A stretch of 64,000 nucleotides of DNA from Macrolepiota albuminosa (lineage: Eukaryota; Basidiomycota; Agaricomycetes; Agaricales; Agaricaceae): positions 310,001 through 374,000 of the forward strand of contig JAMWFC010000100.1 of NCBI GenBank assembly GCA_027475525.1. The letters are read 5' to 3'. Below, in pieces: positions 22,601-32,720 of this stretch. Positions within the stretch are counted from its first letter, which is position 1. Each line of letters opens with the position of its first letter. The notes under the pieces were generated by a model. The model did not search any database. It saw only the letters and a list, made by a program, of their open reading frames with translations, and was not told the origin of the DNA. The translations under genes and the position numbers were made by a program.

Positions 22601-23932
22601 TTCTTTGCCTTCCCAGGAGAGACTAATACCATAGCGAAGTCCCTGTAGGACGGCTCCGTTTCGTTGTAACAAGCCTAAACTGATGAGGTTTGCGCCTAAT
22701 TTAGGCACATATAATACGTCATCGAAACGTACGTCATTGATCCCATCAGGAACATTAGTGCGTATTGTAATAGAGCCAACACCGGCGACAGTGAGCTGAT
22801 TGTGGCCTCCGACAGATATGTATTGGTTTTGCACGTCCTTCAGTTTGAAGAACCAGTCTTTGTCGGCCAGCATATGACAAGAAGCGGCGCTATCAAGCAG
22901 TAACCCTGAAGGCATTCCGTTACCCGTAGCCATGAGAAGTTTACCCACTTCTCGAGCTTCGCTATCCGGTTCCTTGACGGCTACGTTGGCATTACCGACG
23001 TTCTTTGTCTTTTTAGGCTTCGGGCATTTCGGGCTCCAATGCCCCTTTTCACCGCAGTTATGACAAGTGTCTTCCGGTTTCGGTTCACGCTTCTGCTTGG
23101 GCTTCTTTTTCTTCATTTCTTTACTCCCACTCGATTGCGTGCCCGACTTTGAGGCGAAGGCCAACTGTTTGCTCGCGGAGCTCTCTTCTTGTATCAAGCG
23201 ATCGTATACGGATATTAATTCTGCAGATACGCTTTCGATAGTAAGAGAACTTCCTCGGTAAAGTAAGTTCTGCTTCATGACCTCCCAAGCGGTAGATTGA
23301 GGCAAAGATAGTAGTATGGCATTAATGATCGTATTGTCGTCGACTTTGTGGCCCGCATCAATTATACGTCGTCGAATATTGAGGTAGAATCCGATATGAT
23401 CTGTCATCGGGGTCCTGCCATCCCACTTCCTACCATACAACTGTTGGTAGTAATAGTGGACATTAATGCCTCCTTGCTGATCGACGTAGCATTTATGAAG
23501 GTGATCCCATATGTCTTTCGATCTTCGGAAGTCGACGATGGACTCGCGCTGAGTATATTCCATAGCGCCGCGAATTAATCCTACGGCAGCCTCATCTTTG
23601 CCGAGCCATCGTTCGTGCTTCTCGACAGCGTGTTCCCACATGATGTAAGGTTTGGATTGCATGACGTCCCATGCATCCTGTCCTTCCTTTTTGACAATAG
23701 TAACCTTACCATCATCAGTAGGATCGGAGGTGGTCATCATTTCTGGAAATTCGGCAGGGGGTTTTGGCGGGCATGTTTCGCGTCCAGACGTAATACCCCA
23801 GAGGGACTTGGTCTGCAAAGCGATCTTCATATTGTCCGACCAAACATGGTAGTTATTTCCGTTAAACTTCGCGAACTGTAAGGTTTCGGAAGTGGATTCG
23901 CTGACCACGGGGCCCATAACCTGACGCAACAT
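19586..23932 (-). CDS. copia Gag-Pol polyprotein
   Basis: One frame of up to 1448 residues. Order: gag; zinc knuckle CHNCGEKGHWSPKC (about residue 290); aspartic protease LLLDSAASCHML (about 345); integrase with HRRLGHINPR, CSGCVQGK, VMDLVGP, RTDNGTEF and QQNGIAERT (HHCC plus D,D,E); reverse transcriptase with IDVIGAYLEA and catalytic YVDDMAVAG (about 1110); RNase H with GWTDANWAQD, VEAEYIA and HIDIRYHYI. All catalytic motifs are present. Translation may begin at the in-LTR ATG (23932) or five codons later at 23917; the second lies outside the LTR and seems more likely. Integrase before reverse transcriptase defines it as Ty1/copia. Confidence 0.93.
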   Translation of the reverse strand: MLRQVMGPVVSESTSETLQFAKFNGNNYHVWSDNMKIALQTKSLWGITSGRETCPPKPPAEFPEMMTTSDPTDDGKVTIVKKEGQDAWDVMQSKPYIMWEHAVEKHERWLGKDEAAVGLIRGAMEYTQRESIVDFRRSKDIWDHLHKCYVDQQGGINVHYYYQQLYGRKWDGRTPMTDHIGFYLNIRRRIIDAGHKVDDNTIINAILLSLPQSTAWEVMKQNLLYRGSSLTIESVSAELISVYDRLIQEESSASKQLAFASKSGTQSSGSKEMKKKKPKQKREPKPEDTCHNCGEKGHWSPKCPKPKKTKNVGNANVAVKEPDSEAREVGKLLMATGNGMPSGLLLDSAASCHMLADKDWFFKLKDVQNQYISVGGHNQLTVAGVGSITIRTNVPDGINDVRFDDVLYVPKLGANLISLGLLQRNGAVLQGLRYGISLSWEGKEFLRAKLIGDRGTMYRVECMNMGTMDGQVAYIASESTMRLWHRRLGHINPRVIKTMYDQNLVTGLQIRLPREFDRLCSGCVQGKSTRPPLPEASTKQYEKNELLVMDLVGPMNVPTWDGNRYALVIVEVSRRLPCGSLLQKKEQAADEIKVTVARLERQSGRLVKIIRTDNGTEFVNSTVEKFCRANGITHETTNPYRPQQNGIAERTIAILMEMTRSMLHAANMDLRYWGEAFMYAVYIRTITPNSALHGKIPYTEWSNSGEKPDVSHLRVFGSLGWAHVPKEVRHGKLESRAVRVRMLGWWAGETKGYRLEDLENGKLITSRDVQFHEDDVPSELARIKPESIRTSDEDVNDLVDSAVYPNDDAPRNIRVPSLAADVSQFTEDDDAYASASEGRSISEELQYPEFSRPSTPEYHPADVETPPAPQKRVKWLDLPKRDPSARTKRLPLRYRQDEDEDQPTTHVAHITVAGPLVSDALKTRDADAWKRAIEAEYRQLVSKNVFDEVDTLPPGKKAVGSKVVLKEKMDEHGNRLKYKARIVAQGFSQVPGIDYRDTFSSVAKFVTLRVFLTLAAMLDFEVHQIDVIGAYLEANLEEEIYMRAPPCLEGSKYWKLNKAIYGLKQAGRKWKERLHDVLMTLGFKQSSADDCLYILRSDGQITLIVLVYVDDMAVAGNDLRKIASFKQDMANNFDITDLGEIHYMLGLQIDRDRKNRLIYLSQSAYIDSLLDRFGMVSCHEVATPLATNHNLTFWQSPRTDEEKAAYAGYSNGMNYLSLVGSLLYATQTRPDIQFAVSLVAQFSNNPGIPHLTACKRILRYLKGTKTLALKLGGLDYDEIKLVGWTDANWAQDNYDRRSISGWCFGLNGSTISWSSRKQSGVATSTVEAEYIASANATREAIWLRTLLSDLDFKQLGATTVYTDSTGSIALSRNPVAHSRAKHIDIRYHYIREQISRGRIKLEHVSTHDMIADALTKALPREVFIKYRTKLGVLSPASPSSGSVEGSDV
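23910..23921 (-). promoter_or_regulatory. copia primer binding site matching initiator tRNA-Met
   Basis: Immediately inside the 5' LTR, with no gap, the element strand reads GGTTATGGGCCC. This is complementary to the anticodon stem-loop of eukaryotic initiator tRNA-Met (GGGCCCATAACC), not to a tRNA 3' end. Priming by a cleaved initiator-tRNA half is known for Drosophila copia, so the same mode is inferred here. Confidence 0.75.
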
Positions 23933-24244
23933 ATTGCAGAAATAATATATTGATGATACAACGGTTTAATCTGAAGTTCGAGATCAAGAGATGATTCAGT
24001 AAGTAAATAAGTAATTGACGCACCTGAAGTTCGAGATCAAGAGATGATTCGAACTTCAGGCTGCGCACAGTATAAGTAGCTTTAGAACAGTAAAACATGT
24101 GTGAGGTTTGTAATGTAAGATACAAGATAAATAAATTGAAGTTAAACATACGGAACGACGGTCGTCATAATGACACGGGCATGAAGACATAGGTGACGCG
24201 TATGTGAGGTAGCTCTCCGAAGTCATACGTCACTTCCCTCGACA
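23922..24244 (-). repeat. copia 5' LTR
   Basis: 323 bp, identical by eye to the 3' LTR. It should hold the promoter and polyadenylation signals for the element. An ATG in frame with gag-pol sits inside it at 23932; the next in-frame ATG, at 23917, is just outside. Confidence 0.95.
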
Positions 24245-24260
24245 CATTTCCAACAAACCT

Positions 24261-24735
24261 CCCCTTCTTTTGTCAACCTTACATAAACTTTGGGATTCAG
24301 CTCCAATCTCAGGTTAGAGCCTGATATATCACTTCCGTTGTCTACTGAAAGAAAAACTGTCTTTATTGTTAAAATTAGTGAGAAAAGAAGGCCGATACTG
24401 ATTGGGGTGGGGTGAAAAAAATAAATGTGACGGTAGGCTACTATCGCACTAGATCCAGGGTCTACGAGAGAAGTTAACAAATCCTCAGTATACCGTCTCT
24501 GTGATAGATAGCAACCGAGGATGTCGAGGTACCGATGTTCGCGTTCAATCGTAAGGAACGCAAGAACATTCCGGAGGGTGAGGGTGAAAATAGATAGTAG
24601 GTCACGTCCATTTTATCGTGGAATACTCCTGCATATGGTCTCAACACCAAGTTGACATACTTTCTGATGGCTGCGAAGAAGCTGAATAAGAAAACCATGA
24701 CTCAGAACAGATTAACTCATTCTGGATGTGGCTCT
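24261..24735. other. Spacer and 3' flank of F-box copy 2
   Basis: From about 24416 the sequence matches the flank of F-box copy 1 (GGCTACTAT.. ATCCTCAGT.. GATAGATAGCAAC). Between 24261 and 24415 I recognise nothing. It should be the original target sequence once the nested insertions are removed. Confidence 0.5.
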
Positions 24736-25041
24736 TTATCGAACGCAAGCATCTCCTGCAGCGTCTAGATCTAACACACAAGAAATCAACCCCTCCCGAT
24801 ACCTTTCATAGTTATTTCTCCGAGCGAGTTCCGTGGCACGTTTGAGTTCGGCGTCACTAAGATCTGCGCGTGCCATGCGTAGGTGCTCGCCGCGTTGATT
24901 ATGCTGTAAAGCATCCTGCACCTATATACCCCGATGAGAAGGACAAAATCGAAAAATCGAAAAATAACTGACTGCCAAAGGCCATGACATCAAGGACCGC
25001 CCGTTGCTCGACGAACATCCATGACACTCAAGAATCAACGC

Positions 25042-25195
25042 AGGCCATTGAACATCCTCTGTCGTTGTAGTGTCAGGGTTGAATCCTACCACTTCCAGGA
25101 TGGCTTTTGCAAGGGAGTAGGCCATTGAACATCCTCTGTCGTTGTAGTGTCAGGGTTGAATCCTACCACTTCCAGGATGGCTTTTGCAAGGGAGT
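25042..25195. repeat. Exact 77-bp tandem duplication (probable assembly seam)
   Basis: Units 25042-25118 and 25119-25195 are identical. F-box copy 1 has this sequence once (3857-3933). The length is not a multiple of three, so it shifts the F-box frame. The period equals that of three other exact duplications in the window. Confidence 0.9.
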
Positions 25196-26809
25196 ATGTC
25201 TCGGCAGCAAAGAATATCCTTTTGTTATCCTCATTCCATCTACATGTGTTATAGGATGCGGTTAAAGTCGCACAATCATGCTTGAGTACTCCAGGATACT
25301 GAAGTAGATGATATAGATCACACTGTCTCCAACAAGAGAAGAATGTCGTCGCAAGTGAAAGGGGGTCTGCACCACTTGGTTGGCTAGTTGGTGTTGTACC
25401 AGCAATAACAATGTTCCGAAGGTTTCTGTCGCAGTACTGGCGCCAACCTTGAACTGCTTCAAGCACCATAGATTCCGGAAATTCAACAGCTTCTTCCGTC
25501 GGCGCCTCCAGAAGCGCCGAAATTCGCCCTGACGATTCAATTTCAAAGATACGGGGGAAAATCACCTTGTCGCCATTCTTGGTCAGCAGATCGCGCAGAT
25601 GGTAGAAACGATTCGACAGAAGACACTGGCGACTTCTCTTAGCCTCCGAATGGGCTCTTTGCAGTCGTTCGGCCCGATTCTGCTCCAATTTTTCGATGAT
25701 TTCGTCCTTGATATTTTGCCACACTAGAAAATTGTCATATGATCAAGCGAACACAGATCCTACTGTGTGACTTACCACGATCCGTGAGTTCTCTCGGTTG
25801 GTTAACGGATGGCCAACTTCTTATATCTCGCATTTTTGCAAGTTCCTCCTCCCAACCTAGCAAACATACTCAGTCAAGGTGGAGGAAGTGGTGAATAAGG
25901 AAACTCACCAAGATCAGTTAATCTTTGTTTGATGCTGACGAAGGCAGAGTCGGATGAGGTTAAAAGCTCACATCGAACGATTACTTACGCCTCGTATCGG
26001 CGCTTGCGAAGTTGTTCATGTTCAGCAACACGTTGATGGTTTTGATTTTCCAGCCATTTCTCGCATAGGCGACCGTGCTGGAGTAGCAAGTGAATGAAGG
26101 AAGGGTCGGGAATTCAGAAAGCAACTGACAGCAATCCGACGTTGTCTTTCGTCTTTGTGTTTCTGTATCCAAGCTTCCTGTGCTCTAGAATCAGATTTGC
26201 CAAGTTCCTTAAATTCTTTGAGTATTTGGTTTGCAGATACTACACAGATCGAGTGATCATCATTAACTGGAAGAGTTTCGGCTGATAAAGTGTCAGTGGA
26301 TGTTAACATTAATCATCAAAAGGTTGCATCACTTTTGGTTCGCCAGCTGATTGAAGGTAGCACGGGCACAATAGCAGGATATTCGCTGGCTCCCAACAAA
26401 TTATAGACCCTAGATCATGGAGAAACCCTTTCACTAAGTATGTAGGGACCAGCCTGATTAGATTGCTCACCGAATTAGCCCTTTCTTGGGGCGAAACAGC
26501 CCGTGCTTGTGCTTGGACGTGATGCATGTACCACAAACACGCCGACGGGCAGACCATATAAAAAATCGTCCTTTTGTCTTGCAATTGCAATACTTGAAGA
26601 AGGATCAGTCATGATAAACTCGAATAAAGGCTTGAAGAACGGACATCACAGAGTGACTCGAAGATGAGGCTAGCATATTGCACTTCGTTGAGATCATCTG
26701 GACAATCGGGAAAGTCGTCAAGGTTTAGTCGTGCTTGTTTCCAGACACATTCAGCCGATTTCGTTATTAAGATACGCTGAAGAGCCTTGCACATTCGGGA
26801 GAGGGACAA

Positions 26810-26963
26810 AACCTCGACAGGAGTAAGGTACATGAAAATCTGACAGTATCATATAAGAGTCGGACGTTTATGGAACCAAATTGACGAACCTCGACAGGAG
26901 TAAGGTACATGAAAATCTGACAGTATCATATAAGAGTCGGACGTTTATGGAACCAAATTGACG
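26810..26963. repeat. Exact 77-bp tandem duplication (probable assembly seam)
   Basis: Units 26810-26886 and 26887-26963 are identical and cover the start of exon 2, the 52-bp intron and the exon 1 edge of F-box copy 2. Copy 1 has a single unit. Confidence 0.9.
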
Positions 26964-27347
26964 TCTACCTCGTAGAGTATGTCAAGAGGCATTTCAACAA
27001 TATCCTTAAGTGCTCCTCGACGTCCACGCACGTTTTTCAACTGCAAACTGGGGTGAAGACTTGACACGTTTGGCTTTGACAGCTTGCTGCGCTTCTGAGG
27101 TCGAACAGGCGATTGGTCACCTCCTTTAGAATCTATACCTTTTTTCTCATGTTTTACGATGGCCAAATTGGGCTTAGGCGACTCCAGGTCAGCAGCTGGA
27201 CTTGTTCTGACTGCTGTCGAGCCGGTAAGGCGAGCAGAGCGTCGAGACATTGCTACTCGTGAAAATCAGGATGAAGATAAGGAGCTAAGACACGTTGATC
27301 TAAAACTCATTAGTAAGAGTCACAGCAGACACGCAAGGTTGGCGCCT

Positions 27348-27364
27348 CACGTGAATCTCACGTG
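27348..27364. promoter_or_regulatory. Paired CACGTG motifs upstream of F-box copy 2
   Basis: CACGTG at 27348-27353 and 27359-27364, the same spacing and position relative to the ATG as in copies 1 and 3. Conservation suggests a retained promoter element; no binding factor can be named from the sequence. Confidence 0.4.
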
Positions 27365-27384
27365 CTCGAGAATTCCAGGGTTAC

Positions 27385-28257
27385 TGCTTATGTTTTTCCG
27401 GCCACCTGCCGCCATCTGTCTTTCCAATTACTCTTCCTTGACACCTTGCTCAAAAATTATAGTGAATTCAGGTGCATGGGAGCGTTGTGGTTTGAAACAA
27501 TAGAGATAACAGTCCAAAACGTTTAACATAACTCAGATTTTCGATACAGTCATCCCTCCACCCCCAAAGGTAGAGTTTCGTCAACTTGAAATGTATCGAT
27601 GGAAAACTAGATGGTGAAAGGCTCTCTGCTCATTGAAGGAAATGTCCCCATTGAGGTTAATGTCACGACTCAAAAGGTCACTAGGCTCTGATTTATGGAA
27701 GAGACTGTAAGCGACATATTTGGCTGTTAAGGAAATCGAGAAAGCAACGAATGACGTAAAATCATCGTTATTTACATCTGAAACGTTATCTCATAACTTG
27801 TTCACGGTCTGATTTTCTAGGTTTATGGCGATCAAGGCAGCTGCAAGTAGTATGGAAAGTATCTCGACATTACGGAAGCATTCAACCTTCCGATTGTACT
27901 CCCTGACACACACCTTTTTGAATTTTTGAGAATCTTCCTGTCATATAGAAATCAAAAGATCTCCTGCAAAATCGAAAGAATACTATATACTGCAATGGTC
28001 GACATCTGCGGACGTGAAAAAAAAGCCAGAACAGACGGACGAAGAAGAAACAGATCACCAAGACACAGGAGCCAGTTCTTATTTCGAAAAGTATAAGGTT
28101 AGCCAAAAAAAAATCAGGGCGCGGAGGTTCATGACGACGCGCCTTGCGATATCAGAGCAAAGAACGAAATTTTTTGAAGTTGGTATATCATATTAGTAGT
28201 ACAATGAGAAAACTATCAATCAGACCATCAAAAGCCGAAACACCATTAATGAATAAC
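27385..28257. other. Intergenic, no gene recognised
   Basis: Homology to F-box copy 1 ends near 27380. The rest is AT-rich with short, unconvincing frames, and probably includes the 3' flank of the EOS1-like gene. Confidence 0.5.
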
Positions 28258-29633
28258 TCAGCAACGGGAAAATTCCCTCCTAAGCTGCTCCACCCATGCC
28301 ATCACAAAATACACAATCCCCGCCGGTAGTGCACATTTGATACCAACCTCTTTCCAATCCCACCTTCTCCCACCCCACGCACCACCACCCCACCGCTTCC
28401 AATATCCATTCTTACTGCTTTTCTTTCCCGCATCCTTTCCCTGGCTACCCTGGCTATCCCGTTTATCCCGGTCTCGGTCCCGCACCTCCCGTGTCTCCCA
28501 CCATAGGTTACTTGTAACCCATATTTGCACACCGCGACTTATACACGTTGTTGTTCCGATTACTGCCCAGACGATGACGGGCCTCTTCCTATGCTCGAGT
28601 ATTGAGCATGTGAGCTGTGTCGCAGGCCAGCAAATGCCTTGTAATGCAAGCAGACGAATCAGTGTTGATAATGGTGAATAATACAACCGCCATCTGGTCA
28701 AGAGTCCGGTGGTTAGAGAAAGGCACTGCCAGCCGGTGAGTATGGCCCATAGGGCCGAAACCGCATAGTCGACACGTTGAGGAGCATGTGATCCTTCAGA
28801 AGGCCGATATATATGGTATATGTGGAAGAGGGCGCCGAAGACAGCAGGGACGATAGAGAGAAGACGGGAGAATTCAAAGAGAAGGGGCGTCAGTCGTTGT
28901 TGAAGGGTGTTAGGAGGTACAAGTGGTTCTGAAGCGGGAATAATCCGTGCCGTAGGTAGATGCCGGGGCTAAACAACATCGTCGAATGGCAAATTCAAAG
29001 TATGCATGAAGTAGAACGTACTGGTTCGTCAATCTCCGTCTCCGTCTCTCCAGCACCACCCCGTCCTGGTGTTGTGCATATCGTTTTTGGCCGCTCTCGA
29101 TGTCGAGCAGAAGTACCAATGCCAAGAATCCGGTTTCGCAGGCCCAGCATCGGCGAAGGATTCTTTGCAGGCCCCAACCACGCCATGCGTACGAAGCCCT
29201 CGTCCTCTTCCCCCCGATCATCCTCACTTTCGCTGTAGATCTGCGCCGACATTCGGCAAGAGTAAGGGCTCTGAAGCGGGGTGTGATTCAGATGTGGGGT
29301 CGATTTTGACTTGAACCCAGGGATATTGGGTGAGGTATTGCTGGTGTCCAGCGCCGAATACGCCGGAGGCGTATCTACCGACATACAGGGGTACTTCTGC
29401 AATAAAGAAGAGCTGAATTCGTCCAGGGATTTACGTGTTCGCGGTCGCGAGCACGTCTGGGAAGCCAAGCTCGCGTAGTGTTTCGGGAGAGGTTTCTCTC
29501 GCGGTTCCTCTGCGTCAAATTGGATGATGGTCGTTAGAGGAGCTCGAAATAGAAGAGATGAACGACGCGAGATCAGTTTGTAAGGTCTACACCGTGCTTT
29601 ATCTTGTAAAGAGCTTTGACTGGTGGGGAACAT
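28258..29633 (-). CDS. EOS1-family N-glycosylation membrane protein
   Basis: Exon 1 is 29022-29633 and exon 2 is 28258-28968, with a 53-bp intron (GTACGT..TTTAG, phase 0), giving about 440 residues. The start is the ATG at 29633; upstream in-frame sequence has no other ATG. The C-terminal half is the conserved part, with LLFEFSRLLSIVPAVFGAL, LWAILTGWQCLSLTTGLLTR, YYSPLSTLIRLLALQ and VIWAVIGTTTC-like hydrophobic segments, then WVTSNLWW and a final CALPAGIVYFVMAWVEQL. This matches the Eos1 family, ER membrane proteins linked in yeast to N-glycosylation and oxidative-stress tolerance. The N-terminal half is Ser/Pro-rich and acidic and looks disordered. No duplication or frameshift is seen. Confidence 0.85.
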
Positions 29634-31004
29634 CAGAAGTGCAAGGGTTGGATAAGGATAAGCACGAATAGTGGTATATATAAACAAGTTTTCTTACATT
29701 CTTCGCTTGCCTGGGAAACTGACTCAAAGATAACGCTATTATACTGGCCCGAAAATTAAAAAAGAATCGAGGTCGTGGAAGGGGGAATCTGACCGTGCAA
29801 GAACAGCGTTACATGATGGGAGAGTTGCAAACCCTTGCCAACCAAACCTGCCATCACAAAACTTTATACATAATTCGTCCACGTTTTCTTCCTTTCCAAT
29901 CGGTTCACTGGAATATCACCTTTGACAGTGCTTTTGATCGCTGTGATGTACTCATAACCGAGGAGATCCAAAGGATTTCTCACTGCCCTGACAATGAAGT
30001 ATTGATCTCCGAGTCGCACGCAATTCATGTGAGTACTCACCCTCGAAATAGCTCGAGTGAACGTGTCTAGAAGGCAAGGAAGAATATTCCTCCCATTGAC
30101 GGCTCCACACTGTATCGTAATCAGTAGGTGACATCCACTTGCACTCGATATACCCATACCGCTGGTAGGTGAGCCAGTGACATTGCAAGGATGGAAATTA
30201 TTGTCACTGATTTAGAACAGCCCACCTTTTCGGTAAGTGCAAACACTATTGTGATCTACTTCTCTGTGTTGTCTTTCACAAATGGCGCATCAGCAATGTC
30301 AGCAGTGGTGTGTTGCTAATACCGTACCTCATGGTTCTCTCAGCCTGATCTGACATGATGCTCTTCAATCGACAAAATGGTACTATTTTTCCCATCTATG
30401 GCTCCAATGAATACCCGTCAGGTCCATAATCAAAACAGAGTCGTCTTCCAGAAACTCCGAGCCTAGATTCCGCAAGTCCCTTGCAATTGTCTTACAAACT
30501 TTCCATTCGACTGCATGTATCAACCATGCGCCTTATGAGAGGAATGGATAATTCTATTCAACGTCAACATACCGATTACTATATCTCTGGTCGACGCTCC
30601 TGTCCATGCCGATGACCGGTTTCCAATTACGTTAGCAGAATATCCTGGTGATTTGGAAGTGCTCTGAGTTTATCCCAGCAACTCATGAATTCCACGATGG
30701 GTTGCTCGAAACTTTGTGCGCTACTTGTTTCGTCTTGTCCTCTTATTGCACTTCGTAGCCAACGATGCTCCCAATGGCTGACTAATCCTGCGTACTGGCT
30801 AAGACCGCCGGAATGCATGAAACTTAGCTAAAACGTCGAGTTCATGTTCCTGATTGAAATCAAAGTGTCACTTGGACCCGAACGTGTCAGGCTATAAGGT
30901 TCTCGAAACTCTCAATCCAAGTAAACTCTCCCGCAATGTTACCGCTATATATGAAGCATTTGACCATAGAAAGCCCCAATTCCCGTCATCAAGTGTAATT
31001 CCCA
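29634..31004. other. Intergenic, weak ORF fragments only
   Basis: Reverse-strand frames around 29860-30190 (for example NPLDLLGYEYITAIKS) run a few dozen codons and change frame. I could not assign them to a family. A block near 30390 reads GAIDGKN in the reverse direction, reminiscent of a DDE transposase, but too little supports it. The promoter of the F-box gene at 31005 must lie at the right end. Confidence 0.4.
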
Positions 31005-32720
31005 ATGGAATTGAGCGACGAGGTCCTCGCATATAAGCTCGCTACCACGGCAGCTGCTGTAAATCACAACGTCCTCCTCCATTCACAGATCCAGCGAGCG
31101 AAGACTCTCTTATCCAATGCGGAACATAGCCTTTCAGAACTAGATGAGGCACTTAAAACCCTTGCTGCGAGACGAGATGCCCACAAAGACCTAATACGCA
31201 AATATCGCATAGCACTTGCACCTCACAAACGTCTTGCTCCTGAACTCCTTTCCGAGATCTTCCTTCATTGTATCCCTACCACATCCTCCTACTCCACACT
31301 CGATATCCCGCCCAAAGTGACTGAGGCACCTTGGGTATTGGGTCAAGTATGCGCTGGGTGGAGAGCCATCTCTCGTGCTGATCCGCGGCTCTGGAGTCTA
31401 ACGAAAATTAGTATCTATGACAGACTGCCTCGCAATCTCGCACATGCTTGCGAGCTTCTTCCTTCTGTAGCCAGACTCTCGGTCACTTTCAGCGGTCCCG
31501 CGGCTTTAGTCACAGTGGCCCTCGTCCCTTACCTCTGGCGCATTCAGAATCTAACCCTACGAATGCCAATCTCTGGATACGATCAATTTTTTCAAAATGT
31601 ATCTCCCAGTCATTTCGTGGCGCTGCAGTCGGTAGATTTCAGCATTATTAATGGAGCCTCTGAGGATACAGCCCTGAGATGGGAACGTTCAGGCGGAGTT
31701 TTCAGCCTGGCAAGTAGGCTCCGACAGGTGAAGATAGAGACAGCTGGAGGATTTCCTATTCAGATGCTTGGGCTCCCTTCGGAAAATATCACTTCGTTGG
31801 ATATCAGCGGCATTAAGGACCTTGATGCTCAAACGGTCATCTGCATCTTACGAGATTGCCCTTGGCTTGAGAGTCTGGATGTTACCTTTTCACCATATGA
31901 TGCAGATTCCTTTGGGAGAACTCTGTGTCTCCCCTGTCTTCAATCTCTCCGCGTTCGTCACCATTTCCCTTCTTCTTTCCAATATTCGAGTATTTGGGAC
32001 AATCTTTCGTCCCTCAATCTGTTCTCCGTTCTCGATCTTGACAGCTGCACACTTTTCATCATACTGAAGCGCAGTGTGAATCTCGTAGAGCTACATTGTC
32101 ATTGTCCAAGAGGGGGTACAATGACACCACTTAATTTGCCTCTGCCCAGCTTGCGAAAACTGTCTCTGACAAACGTTGTTGACACTTGGCTTTTTGATTC
32201 ACTTATCGTTCCTTCACTCCAGGAGTTGCTCATCTGCTCAACTCAAAGTCCCCTCAACCCAATCGCCGTCCGTGATCTGCTCGTTCGATCCGGCACCAGG
32301 CTGTTGGTATTCTGGTTTCAGTCGACACACCCACAACAAACAACGTCACCTCATGGCTTCCGCGATCTCCTTGACGCCATTCCGTCTGCCCTGCATGTTG
32401 AAGACACACATTCCCTTCTCAATGAGACACTCCTGAAAGATATTGGTTCTGGCGCTCTTTTGCCACATCTGGAATTTCTCCGCTGCTGGCCTGAGACGCA
32501 GGAGGCGTTTTTGGACATGGCAGAAGCACGCGTGCGTTCATCAGAGACGTCCCAGCCATTCAGAACTTTGCAGCAGGCATTTGGCGTCTCGCAAATCGGG
32601 GTTCGCGTTCCTCATCTCACTGCGGAGTCGCATCTACGTCTAGGAAGGTTGACGATGAGAGATGGCCCGAGTTTCTCACTCTACCCAAGGTCGTCATCTA
32701 TATACGAATACTCAGACTGA
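31005..32720 (+). CDS. F-box / leucine-rich-repeat-like protein, single exon
   Basis: 571 codons without introns. Residues about 10-70 form a probable coiled coil (IQRAKTLLSNAEHSLSELDE). An F-box-like segment follows: HKRLAPELLSEIFLHCIP, then WVLGQVCAGWRAISRADPRLW, a signature typical of mushroom F-box proteins. The remainder has regular leucine-rich spacing (LESLDVTFSPYD, LQSLRVRHH, LRKLSLTNVVDTW), suggesting a repeat solenoid for substrate binding. The expected role is SCF ubiquitin-ligase substrate recognition (family inference). It is unrelated in detail to the three-copy F-box family of this window. Confidence 0.85.
   Translation: MELSDEVLAYKLATTAAAVNHNVLLHSQIQRAKTLLSNAEHSLSELDEALKTLAARRDAHKDLIRKYRIALAPHKRLAPELLSEIFLHCIPTTSSYSTLDIPPKVTEAPWVLGQVCAGWRAISRADPRLWSLTKISIYDRLPRNLAHACELLPSVARLSVTFSGPAALVTVALVPYLWRIQNLTLRMPISGYDQFFQNVSPSHFVALQSVDFSIINGASEDTALRWERSGGVFSLASRLRQVKIETAGGFPIQMLGLPSENITSLDISGIKDLDAQTVICILRDCPWLESLDVTFSPYDADSFGRTLCLPCLQSLRVRHHFPSSFQYSSIWDNLSSLNLFSVLDLDSCTLFIILKRSVNLVELHCHCPRGGTMTPLNLPLPSLRKLSLTNVVDTWLFDSLIVPSLQELLICSTQSPLNPIAVRDLLVRSGTRLLVFWFQSTHPQQTTSPHGFRDLLDAIPSALHVEDTHSLLNETLLKDIGSGALLPHLEFLRCWPETQEAFLDMAEARVRSSETSQPFRTLQQAFGVSQIGVRVPHLTAESHLRLGRLTMRDGPSFSLYPRSSSIYEYSD

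Larger units (their letters stand above)
19280..24249 (-). mobile_element. Complete Ty1/copia retrotransposon
   Basis: The element spans 19285-24244 (4960 bp) on the reverse strand. The two 323-bp LTRs (19285-19607 and 23922-24244) appear identical base for base and have TG..CA ends. The target duplication CATTT lies at 19280-19284 and 24245-24249. One open gag-pol frame fills the interior with no stop. Identical LTRs, intact ends and an intact ORF indicate a very recent and possibly still mobile copy. Confidence 0.95.
19008..24260. mobile_element. Solo LTR split by the copia insertion
   Basis: Left part 19013-19284 begins TGTTGGGATATC; right part 24250-24255 is CCAACA. Removing the copia element and one CATTT gives a 278-bp LTR with TGTTGG/CCAACA ends. 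The 5-mer AACCT flanks it at 19008-19012 and 24256-24260, a clean target duplication. No internal coding region is left, so it is a solo LTR formed before the copia insertion. Its family is not identified. Confidence 0.85.
24736..27250 (-). pseudogene. F-box protein copy 2, frame broken by a 77-bp duplication
   Basis: The exon order is that of copy 1, starting with MSRRSARLTGSTAV at 27250 and ending with LDLDAAGDACVR at 24736. Exon 1 differs from copy 1 at very few residues; other blocks differ more. The large exon (about 25086-25724) is interrupted by an exact 77-bp duplication at 25042-25195. This shifts the frame after TTTEDVQWP, and the rest resumes in another frame to 24922. A second exact 77-bp duplication (26810-26963) covers the first intron and its edges. 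If both are assembly seams the gene is as intact as copy 1. The same GEPKVM-exon junction problem remains. Confidence 0.7.

Noticed and set aside
19279..24149. Small reverse frames starting MFNFNLFILYL in both LTRs
   Set aside because: Identical because the LTRs are identical; they overlap LTR control sequence and have no protein features.
29864..30400. DDE transposase remnant between EOS1 and the F-box gene
   Set aside because: A short GAIDGKN-like block and a few short frames are not enough; neighbouring residues do not follow a family order I know.
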